Positions 1 through 5,216 of a DNA stretch of 5,216 bases are shown piece after piece. The notes under the pieces are model-generated. The model saw only the letters and a list, made by a program, of their open reading frames with translations, had not been told where the DNA came from and made no database searches. Each line of letters starts with the position of its first letter. The first letter of the stretch is position 1. Source of the stretch: Proteiniphilum sp. (GTDB taxonomy: Bacteria > Bacteroidota > Bacteroidia > Bacteroidales > Dysgonomonadaceae); NCBI GenBank assembly GCA_012728465.1, contig JAAYFB010000168.1, positions 1 through 5,216 on the forward strand. Direction: 5' to 3'. Position numbers and translations under genes: made by a program.

Positions 1-1
1 A

Positions 2-463
2 AATAGTAAGGGATTAGTAGTTTTTGTAAATAAGTGGGATGCGGTAGAAGGCAAGGATACTAATATGATAAGAGATTTCGAAAAGATTATCCGAGATAGA
101 TTTGCACCATTTACTGATTTTCCAATAATTTTTGGCTCAGCCATCACAAAGCAACGCATATTGAAGGTGATGGAGCTTGCAAAAGATGTATATAACAACA
201 GAAAGCAACGCATCGCAACCAATAAGCTAAATGAGATAATGCTTCCAATAATAGCTAAAACTCCTCCCCCAGCAAATAAGGGTAAGTATATTAAAGTAAA
301 ATACATTACTCAGTTGCCAAACACAAGAGTTCCTTCATTTGTGTTTTTCTGCAACTTGCCCCAATGGGTGAAAGAGCCATACAAGCGATTTGTGGAGAAC
401 CGTATGCGTGAAAACTGGAACCTAACAGGTACCCCTATTAATATTTTCTTTAGAGAGAAATAG
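2..463 (+). CDS. der: Ribosome biogenesis GTPase Der (EngA), C-terminal part; 5' end outside window
   Basis: This is the last 153 residues of Der, a tandem-GTPase protein that acts in the cytoplasm in assembly of the 50S ribosomal subunit. The reading frame is open from base 2, so the gene starts before the window; the ATG at 65 is an internal methionine, not a start. The fragment begins in the second GTPase domain: NKWD (fragment residues 10-13) is the G4 guanine-specificity motif and GSA (45-47) is the G5 loop. From about residue 70 it is the KH-like RNA-binding domain that defines Der, with the conserved stretches [25 protein letters not shown] and the terminal [10 protein letters not shown]. 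Full-length Der is about 440 residues, so roughly two thirds is missing here. The C-terminus is intact and ends in TAG. A hairpin terminator follows 23 bases downstream, so der is probably the last gene of its transcript. Identity is very likely on motif and C-terminal wording. Confidence 0.96.
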   Translation, partial: NSKGLVVFVNKWDAVEGKDTNMIRDFEKIIRDRFAPFTDFPIIFGSAITKQRILKVMELAKDVYNNRKQRIATNKLNEIMLPIIAKTPPPANKGKYIKVKYITQLPNTRVPSFVFFCNLPQWVKEPYKRFVENRMRENWNLTGTPINIFFREK

Positions 464-486
464 GGATATAAGAAAAAATCACATTT

Positions 487-520
487 AAAAAACAGATCTA
501 TATCATTAGGTCTGTTTTTT
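487..520. terminator. Probable bidirectional intrinsic terminator between convergent genes
   Basis: A 12-bp stem (487-498 with 509-520, one G-T wobble) encloses a 10-base loop. The stem begins with six A and ends with six T, so transcripts from either strand would end in a hairpin followed by a U run. It lies 23 bases after the der stop and 16 bases beyond the stop of the minus-strand gene at 537, which suits shared termination of convergent genes. The stem is partly A-T, so the strength is uncertain. Confidence 0.8.
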
Positions 521-536
521 CTGTTTGTATGTATGG

Positions 537-986
537 CTAAATTTTGCTGAAAGCTATGTCTTTAGCCTCACATATTTCAATTATTTTAATCTTGACTCTC
601 TTCAAATCACTATACTTTAAATTTTCCAAATCTATTTTGTAATTAGATTCATCAGAGATAAGAGTGATGTAGCTTAATCCAATACCCACTTGCGAAACAG
701 TGCTCCACAAAATATAATTATCTAATTTTTGATTGGGTAGGCTAATATTGATCTCCTCGCTATCGATGGTGATTAATGTTTTTGACTGCCACACTGTAAC
801 AGTGAGAATAAGCAAAGCGGCTAGTAAAATCCCTATAATACTGGCATAGAATACAAATGTAAGGTTTTTGTTAATTAATTGTATTACTGCCAAAGTGATT
901 GTAGTTGCTAAAAGGTAGGCACCAGCTGATAATGCTATTACTTTTAAGTGCTGCGAAATTGTGTATTCAATTCTTAAATCATCCAT
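537..986 (-). CDS. Small membrane protein with two TM helices and a probable bacterial PH-like domain; function unknown
   Basis: The protein has 149 residues. After a short polar N-terminus there are two hydrophobic segments, about residues 14-38 and 43-65, separated by only a few residues (around INKN), so they form a helical hairpin with both termini on the same side, probably the cytoplasm. The rest (about 68-149) reads like a bacterial PH-like (YcxB/bPH type) domain: alternating short strands, a central ILWSTV segment (W94), then ITLIS, YKIDLENLKYSDLK and a terminal amphipathic helix. The start is well fixed: an in-frame stop lies five codons upstream with no alternative start between. 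No signal peptide cleavage site, catalytic motif or cysteine pair is evident. It converges on der and diverges from the DUF349 gene, so it is likely monocistronic. I do not recognise a named family; the PH-like assignment is inferred from strand pattern and architecture. Confidence 0.8.
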   Translation of the reverse strand: MDDLRIEYTISQHLKVIALSAGAYLLATTITLAVIQLINKNLTFVFYASIIGILLAALLILTVTVWQSKTLITIDSEEINISLPNQKLDNYILWSTVSQVGIGLSYITLISDESNYKIDLENLKYSDLKRVKIKIIEICEAKDIAFSKI

Positions 987-1030
987 AATCTGTTTTAGCT
1001 ATATATATTGTTAAATATCAATTGTTTTTA

Positions 1031-1044
1031 TGCTCCGTAGAGCA
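1031..1044 (-). other. Small hairpin with UNCG-type tetraloop upstream of the minus-strand gene
   Basis: A perfect 5-bp inverted repeat (TGCTC/GAGCA) has a 4-base loop. Read on the minus strand the loop is TACG closed by C-G, matching the stable UNCG tetraloop class in RNA. It lies 45-58 bases upstream of the minus-strand start codon, at or next to the possible transcription start. It could be a 5'-end RNA hairpin or a DNA site; its small size means chance cannot be excluded. Confidence 0.3.
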
Positions 1045-1050
1045 AAAATA
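1043..1050 (-). promoter_or_regulatory. Possible Bacteroidota-type -7 promoter element for the minus-strand gene
   Basis: On the minus strand this reads TATTTTTG, an exact match to the Bacteroidota -7 consensus TAnnTTTG. It would start transcription about 50 bases before the ATG at 986. No convincing TTG/TTTG -33 element sits at the usual spacing (about 19 bases) upstream, and in AT-rich sequence such a match can occur by chance, so this is tentative. Confidence 0.3.
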
Positions 1051-1063
1051 CAACCTTTGTATT
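1047..1063. repeat. Perfect inverted repeat in the divergent intergenic region, possible operator
   Basis: The repeat is AATACAA-CCT-TTGTATT, with two 7-base arms around a 3-base spacer and two-fold symmetry typical of dimeric regulator sites. It overlaps the upstream edge of the possible minus-strand -7 element and lies between the two divergent genes. No regulator gene is visible in the window, so a role as operator is only inferred. Confidence 0.3.
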
Positions 1064-1200
1064 GATTATTTTTAAATTAGTCGAGAAAAGTAGATGAAAT
1101 AACAAAAAATATTCGTTAATTTGTAAATGAAATGTATTATATCAACTAAATAATATTGCAAATAGCAAGTTTGGATGATATAGTAAAATGAAATTAACAG

Positions 1201-1220
1201 CCTCATCATGTTGATTGAGG
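1201..1220 (+). other. Leader hairpin just upstream of the DUF349 gene
   Basis: CCTCATCA (1201-1208) can pair with TGA (1212-1214) plus TGAGG (1216-1220), giving 8 base pairs with one bulged T and a 3-base loop. It ends 23 bases before the ATG at 1244 and is not followed by a T run, so it is not a terminator. It could shape the 5' leader of the mRNA; no known riboswitch or leader family is recognised. Confidence 0.3.
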
Positions 1221-1243
1221 TGTAAAATACGAAGGGTAAACCT

Positions 1244-3262
1244 ATGAACAGCAACAATCTTGAGAATGAGAAACTCCCCATTGATCAGGGAGAGGGAATT
1301 GAGGAGCCTGCAAAAGAACTTCTAACCGAAGCAGAGAATACACAGCAGGAAAGTGAGGTAGTAGAGCAAGACATACCACTTGCAGATAATGCCGATGAAC
1401 AAGCATCTGATAACGTACTGGAAGAAGCCACAACTGAACCTGATACTACTGTCGAGATAGATTATGATCTTGAAGACATTGAGGATGAGAATGTGGAAGA
1501 CGAAGGTGATGAAGAGGAAGTTGACGAAAACAATGTAGATACATCTACAGAATTATTGTCTTTAGACGACATCCTTCAAAAGCTACGTGCATTATTGGAT
1601 TCAGACAATCCACAACGAAAGGATTTTGACGATGCAAAGAGTCATTTCTATCGTGCATTGCGTAATGAAACAGATGTTCAAAAAACATTATTTATAGAAG
1701 CAGGAGGTGAGTCGATTGATTTTGTCATGAAGGAAGATGAGAATTTTACCGAAGGCAAAGCTCTAATACAAAAAATAAAAGATAAACGTTCCCAGATTAT
1801 TGCTCGTGAAGAGGCAGAGAAAGAAAATAATGTTGCAAAAAAACTTGCTATCATTGAACAAGTAAAACAGCTTTCTGAGACTCAAGTTCATGAAGATTTT
1901 AATAAAACTTATCAAGACTTTAGAGCACTTCAACAAAAGTGGAATGCTATTAAATTAGTGCCACAAGCTAAAGTTAACGAGTTATGGAAGGAATATCAGC
2001 GCTATGTTGAGAAATTTTATGACCTTGTTCGTATTAATAATGAATTCAGAGAATATGACTTCAAGAAGAATCTAGAACTCAAGTTAGACTTGTGTGTTGC
2101 TGCAGAAAAGCTTAACGATGAAGAAGATATAGTTTCTGCGTTTTATCAATTACAGAACCTTCATCAAGAATGGCGTGAAATAGGTCCAGTGTCAAGAAAA
2201 GATAGAGAAGCTATTTGGGATAGATTCAAAGAGGCATCTACATTAATAAATAAAAAATATCAGGCACACTTCGAGTCTTTAAAAGGCAAGGAGGAAGATA
2301 ACCTTGCAGCCAAAACAGCTCTTTGCGAAACTCTAGAAGCTATTGACTATGCTAGTTTAAAAACAATAAAAGAGTGGAATGCTAAGATTAAAGATGTTCT
2401 TGATATTCAAAAGCAATGGCGAGAGATAGGATATGTTCCGAAAAAATGGAATACCAAGATTTACGATCGCTATCGTGCAGCTTGCGACTTCTTTTTTAGA
2501 AATAAAAACGAGTTTTATAAATCTCTTCATGGTGAGATGGATGAAAACTTAAAAAAGAGAATAGCTCTTTGCGAACGAGCTGAAGAATTAAAGGATAGTA
2601 CAGATTGGAGAAGGACAACACAAGAGTTGATATCTATTCAAAAGGAGTGGAAATCTATAGGGTTGGTTCCTCGCAAATATGTTGACAGTACATGGAAGAG
2701 ATTTATATCTGCATGCGATCATTTCTTTGAGCAGAAAAAACTTAGCACTACTTCACAGAAAGGCGAAGAGTCAAACAATCTTGAGATGAAAAGAGAAGTT
2801 GTAAGTAAAATTAATACAATTGATACTTCTTTATCTGCTGATGAAGCTCTTCCCGTTATTCGCGAGTTGATGAATAGCTGGTATGCTATTGGTCATGTTC
2901 CATTTAAGGTAAAAGACAAGACGTACAAAGAGTTTTACGAAGCTACAGAGGCACAATTTGATAGACTTAACATAGATAGAGCAGAGCGAAAGTTGGATGA
3001 CTTCAAATCAAATATTTCTGAGATAGCTAAGTCGGACAATGCAAAGGGCAATTTGATGCGTGAGCGTGAAAAATTGATGCGCCAATACGATCGTATGAAA
3101 AACGAGCTACAAACATATGAGAATAATATTGGCTTCCTTTCTATTTCATCAAAAAAAGGTAGTAACCTCCTTGATGATATGAACGATAAAGTTGAGAATA
3201 TTAAAGAAGAGCTAGAATTGATTGTGAAAAAAATAGACGCAATCGATAAAGAACTGGCTTAA
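1244..3262 (+). CDS. DUF349 repeat protein with acidic N-terminus and C-terminal coiled coil; function unknown
   Basis: The protein has 672 residues, probably cytoplasmic: no signal peptide or membrane segment. Residues 1-105 are strongly acidic and low-complexity, densest in D/E at 71-97, and likely disordered. About 105-200 is helical and charged. Five DUF349 repeats follow, each with a Trp, an I(G/K)xV(P/S) motif three residues on, and an aromatic exactly 15 residues after the Trp: W233/W248, W310/W325, W392/Y407, W469/W484 and W546/Y561. The Trp spacing is 77, 82, 77 and 77. About 578-672 is a helical hairpin or coiled coil broken around ENNIGFLSISSKKGSNLL (626-643). The start is firm: an in-frame stop lies at 1223, no other start codon intervenes, and the next Met is residue 162. 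GAAGGG seven bases upstream may act as a weak ribosome binding site. DUF349 (Pfam) has no established biochemical role that I can state; its form suggests a helical scaffold. Probably monocistronic. Confidence 0.93.
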   Translation: MNSNNLENEKLPIDQGEGIEEPAKELLTEAENTQQESEVVEQDIPLADNADEQASDNVLEEATTEPDTTVEIDYDLEDIEDENVEDEGDEEEVDENNVDTSTELLSLDDILQKLRALLDSDNPQRKDFDDAKSHFYRALRNETDVQKTLFIEAGGESIDFVMKEDENFTEGKALIQKIKDKRSQIIAREEAEKENNVAKKLAIIEQVKQLSETQVHEDFNKTYQDFRALQQKWNAIKLVPQAKVNELWKEYQRYVEKFYDLVRINNEFREYDFKKNLELKLDLCVAAEKLNDEEDIVSAFYQLQNLHQEWREIGPVSRKDREAIWDRFKEASTLINKKYQAHFESLKGKEEDNLAAKTALCETLEAIDYASLKTIKEWNAKIKDVLDIQKQWREIGYVPKKWNTKIYDRYRAACDFFFRNKNEFYKSLHGEMDENLKKRIALCERAEELKDSTDWRRTTQELISIQKEWKSIGLVPRKYVDSTWKRFISACDHFFEQKKLSTTSQKGEESNNLEMKREVVSKINTIDTSLSADEALPVIRELMNSWYAIGHVPFKVKDKTYKEFYEATEAQFDRLNIDRAERKLDDFKSNISEIAKSDNAKGNLMREREKLMRQYDRMKNELQTYENNIGFLSISSKKGSNLLDDMNDKVENIKEELELIVKKIDAIDKELA

Positions 3263-3270
3263 ATAAAAAA

Positions 3271-3290
3271 AAGAAACTGATTGGTTTCTT
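3271..3290 (+). other. Hairpin between the DUF349 stop codon and its terminator
   Basis: A perfect 7-bp stem (AAGAAAC/GTTTCTT) surrounds a 6-base loop, beginning 9 bases after the stop codon. It is followed by CAAAAGG rather than a T run, so it is not a terminator by itself. It may protect the mRNA 3' end or act together with the terminator that follows two bases later. Confidence 0.4.
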
Positions 3291-3291
3291 C

Positions 3292-3327
3292 AAAAGGGAT
3301 GTTGTGGAATATGACATCTCTTTTTTT
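3292..3327 (+). terminator. Intrinsic terminator of the DUF349 gene
   Basis: An 11-bp stem (3292-3302 with 3314-3324, one G-T wobble, GATGT/ACATC at its core) with an 11-base loop runs into seven T (3321-3327). It lies 29 bases after the stop of the DUF349 gene, which separates that gene from the glycosidase downstream. Confidence 0.8.
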
Positions 3328-3362
3328 AGATAATATACTGCATTAATAGAATTAATATCTAA
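3326..3362. repeat. Nested AT-rich inverted repeats upstream of the GH2 gene
   Basis: Arms TTAGATA (3326-3332) and TATCTAA (3356-3362) are perfect reverse complements and enclose a second symmetrical pair, ATTAAT-AGA-ATTAAT (3342-3356). The rest of the spacer up to 3513 holds no gene I can support and no clear -33/-7 pair. The repeats are almost all A-T, so chance is a serious alternative to a regulatory site. Confidence 0.2.
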
Positions 3363-3513
3363 TTTGATTTTACAATTACCGTGCATACAATGAAGCAGTT
3401 CAATGAAATAATAATAAGCCTCGTTAGTATTTATACCAACTAAGTATATGAGATTATTGGAATTGTAACAAGCATATTGAAAGACTAATAATAACCATTA
3501 ATATTTTTTTATA

Positions 3514-5216
3514 ATGAGAACAAAACTAACTTTATTTTTTTCACTATTTATTACACTATCTCTTTTTGCTCAGTGGAAACCTGCAGGGGATAAGTTGAAA
3601 ACAGAATGGGCTAGTAAAATAGATGTGAATAATGTGTTGCCCGAATATCCTAGACCAATAATGGAAAGAGATAGTTGGCAAAACTTGAATGGAATGTGGG
3701 ACTACGCCATTTTACCAAGAGGAAATGAGATGCCAAAATCATTTGATGGTAAAATATTAGTGCCATTCGCAATTGAATCTAGTTTGTCGGGAGTTCAGAA
3801 AGAGCTAGGCTCAAAGAATGAGCTGTGGTATCATCGCGAATTTACCGTTCCTGCTAATTGGAAAAGTGACCGTGTATTGCTTCACTTTGGTGCAGTAGAT
3901 TGGAAAGCGGACATTTGGGTAAATGATATTAAGGTGGGTCAGCACGTAGGTGGATACACTCCTTTTTCATTTGATGTTACTTCAGCATTGAAAAAGGGGA
4001 ATAATAAATTAGTTGTTAGAGTTTGGGATCCAACCGACGAGGGTTATCAGCCACGTGGCAAACAGGTTAATCGTCCTGAAGGAATTTGGTACACTCCCGT
4101 GAGTGGAATATGGCAAACTGTGTGGTTAGAGCCAGTATCTGATAACTTTATTGAAAACCTCAAAATAACTCCTGACATTGATAAAAATATTCTTACTGTT
4201 GAGGCTATAACTAATAAATTAGAGAAATCTAATGTTGTTGAAGTTAAAGTAATGGATGGCACTAGAACAGTAGCCGTTTCAAAATCTATAAATAATCAAG
4301 CTGTAGAGGTATCTATGCCTGCAGATGTAAAGCTTTGGTCGCCATCAAATCCATTCTTATATGATTTAGAAGTAACAGTTTATGATGGTGCAAAGGAATT
4401 TGACAAAGTTAAGAGCTATGCAGCTATGCGAAAGTATTCGTCAAAGCGTGATGCAAATGGAATTGTTCGACTTCAACTTAATAACAAAGATTTATTCCAA
4501 TTTGGTCCATTAGATCAAGGTTGGTGGCCAGACGGACTATACACCGCACCTAGTGATGAGGCTTTGGAGTATGATGTTGTTAAAACCAAAGATTTGGGTT
4601 TCAATATGATTCGTAAACACGTGAAAGTGGAGCCTGCTAGATGGTATATGCATTGCGACAAACATGGGATGATTGTGTGGCAAGATATGCCAAATGGTGA
4701 TCGTGGTCCAGAATGGCAAATGCACCGCTACTTCGATGGTTCGGAAAGAGTTCGTTCGGCCGAATCCGAAGCTAATTTCCGTAAAGAGTGGAAAGAGATT
4801 ATTGATTACTTATATTCTTATCCATCTGTTGGAGTGTGGGTTCCTTTTAATGAAGCGTGGGGACAATTTAAGACCCAAGAAATATCTGATTGGACAAAAC
4901 AATATGACCCCACACGTTTAGTAAATCCTGCAAGTGGAGGTAATCACTATACTATAGGAGATATGTTGGACTTGCATAATTATCCAAATCCACGCATGTA
5001 TCTTTATGATGGTCAGCGCGCAACTGTGTTGGGTGAATATGGAGGAATAGGTTGGGCTGTTAAAGATCACCTTTGGGTTCCTGATAGAAACTGGGGTTAT
5101 GTTCAGTTTAATAGTGAAAAAGAGGTAACCGACGAATATGTAAAATATGCTGAGGAGCTTAAAAAACTAATTAAACAAGGATTCTCTGCCGCCGTATATA
5201 CTCAAACTACAGATGT
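3514..5216 (+). CDS. Secreted glycoside hydrolase family 2 beta-glycosidase (beta-galactosidase-like); 3' end outside window
   Basis: 567 complete codons are visible and the frame is still open at the window end. Residues 1-19 look like a signal peptide (MRTK, hydrophobic core, LFA before Q20); no lipobox cysteine is seen, so a periplasmic or secreted enzyme is likely. Domains follow GH2 order: sugar-binding jelly roll, about 47-210 (LNGMWDY 58-64, LWYHREF 104-110, HFGAVDWKADIWVN 124-137, GGYTPFSFDVT 146-156); Ig-like beta sandwich, about 213-306; TIM barrel from about 315 (DQGWWPDG 334-341, NMIRKH 364-369, CDKHG 381-385, VWQD 388-391). N446-E447 in VPFNEAWG is the expected acid/base; E508 in LGEYGG is the expected nucleophile, both by GH2 family knowledge. 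The barrel end and any C-terminal domain are cut off. The start is supported by an in-frame stop 15 bases upstream; no Shine-Dalgarno is evident. GH2 covers beta-galactosidases, glucuronidases and mannosidases, and the substrate cannot be fixed here. No susC/susD genes are in view. Confidence 0.94.
   Translation, partial: MRTKLTLFFSLFITLSLFAQWKPAGDKLKTEWASKIDVNNVLPEYPRPIMERDSWQNLNGMWDYAILPRGNEMPKSFDGKILVPFAIESSLSGVQKELGSKNELWYHREFTVPANWKSDRVLLHFGAVDWKADIWVNDIKVGQHVGGYTPFSFDVTSALKKGNNKLVVRVWDPTDEGYQPRGKQVNRPEGIWYTPVSGIWQTVWLEPVSDNFIENLKITPDIDKNILTVEAITNKLEKSNVVEVKVMDGTRTVAVSKSINNQAVEVSMPADVKLWSPSNPFLYDLEVTVYDGAKEFDKVKSYAAMRKYSSKRDANGIVRLQLNNKDLFQFGPLDQGWWPDGLYTAPSDEALEYDVVKTKDLGFNMIRKHVKVEPARWYMHCDKHGMIVWQDMPNGDRGPEWQMHRYFDGSERVRSAESEANFRKEWKEIIDYLYSYPSVGVWVPFNEAWGQFKTQEISDWTKQYDPTRLVNPASGGNHYTIGDMLDLHNYPNPRMYLYDGQRATVLGEYGGIGWAVKDHLWVPDRNWGYVQFNSEKEVTDEYVKYAEELKKLIKQGFSAAVYTQTTD

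Noticed and set aside
65..67. ATG at 65 as the start of a small stand-alone gene
   Set aside because: The same frame is open to base 2 and encodes the Der G4 motif NKWD upstream of this ATG, so it is an internal methionine of a gene entering from the left.
1116..1158. Possible promoter for the DUF349 gene (TTAATTTG at 1116-1123 or TAATATTG at 1151-1158)
   Set aside because: Each has one mismatch to TAnnTTTG and neither has a TTG/TTTG element at the usual spacing, so no promoter was called.
1072..1281. Minus-strand open frame of 69 codons across the intergenic region and the start of the DUF349 gene
   Set aside because: It overlaps a well-supported start on the other strand, and its product is a run of F/Y/I/L residues expected from translating AT-rich DNA. 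No family resemblance is seen.
1242..1433. Minus-strand open frame of 63 codons inside the DUF349 gene
   Set aside because: It is antisense to the acidic N-terminal coding region; its content is explained by complementing Glu/Asp codons.
3201..3386. Minus-strand open frame of 61 codons over the end of the DUF349 gene and its terminator
   Set aside because: It runs through the terminator hairpins and the coding end of a solid gene; no domain or start context supports it.
3363..3393. Possible promoter for the GH2 gene (TTTG at 3363-3366, 19 bases, TACAATGA at 3386-3393)
   Set aside because: The spacing is right but the -7 element departs from the consensus at several positions, so it is not supported as a feature.
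3390..3443. Short open frame of 17 codons (MKQFNEIIISLVSIYTN) in the spacer before the GH2 gene
   Set aside because: It is too short to judge, has no ribosome binding site or recognisable peptide family, and such frames are common by chance in a spacer.
4047..4921. Open frames of 62-82 codons inside the GH2 gene on either strand (4047-4262 -, 4537-4725 -, 4673-4921 +)
   Set aside because: All lie within a continuous GH2 coding frame with intact domain motifs; they are out-of-frame shadows.

Overview
The window looks like ordinary chromosomal sequence from a member of the Bacteroidota, most likely order Bacteroidales. The evidence is low-GC DNA, a Der GTPase C-terminus with the wording typical of that group, a multi-repeat DUF349 protein, an exported GH2 glycosidase, and weak or absent Shine-Dalgarno sites. 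The lineage is inferred from protein flavour and not from a marker gene.

Layout, left to right. Positions 2-463 (+) encode the last 153 residues of the ribosome-assembly GTPase Der, including its G4 and G5 motifs and KH-like domain. A hairpin at 487-520 with A- and T-rich flanks serves as a likely bidirectional terminator for der and the convergent gene at 537-986 (-). That gene encodes a small protein with two membrane segments and a probable bacterial PH-like C-terminal domain. A divergent intergenic region (987-1243) follows, holding two perfect inverted repeats, one possible Bacteroidota-type -7 element, and a hairpin just before the next gene. Positions 1244-3262 (+) encode a 672-residue protein with an acidic N-terminus, five DUF349 repeats and a coiled-coil end, followed by a hairpin and a good intrinsic terminator. 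After a 251-base spacer, 3514-5216 (+) encodes a secreted GH2 family beta-glycosidase. It is cut by the window end but has both catalytic glutamates visible.

The four genes do not form an obvious pathway. Each appears to be its own transcription unit, judging from terminators, strand changes and spacers of about 250 bases. I see no mobile element, CRISPR array, tRNA, rRNA, toxin-antitoxin pair or defence system. The least understood items are the DUF349 repeat protein and the small PH-like membrane protein. I do not think the window supports a claim of a new multi-gene system.
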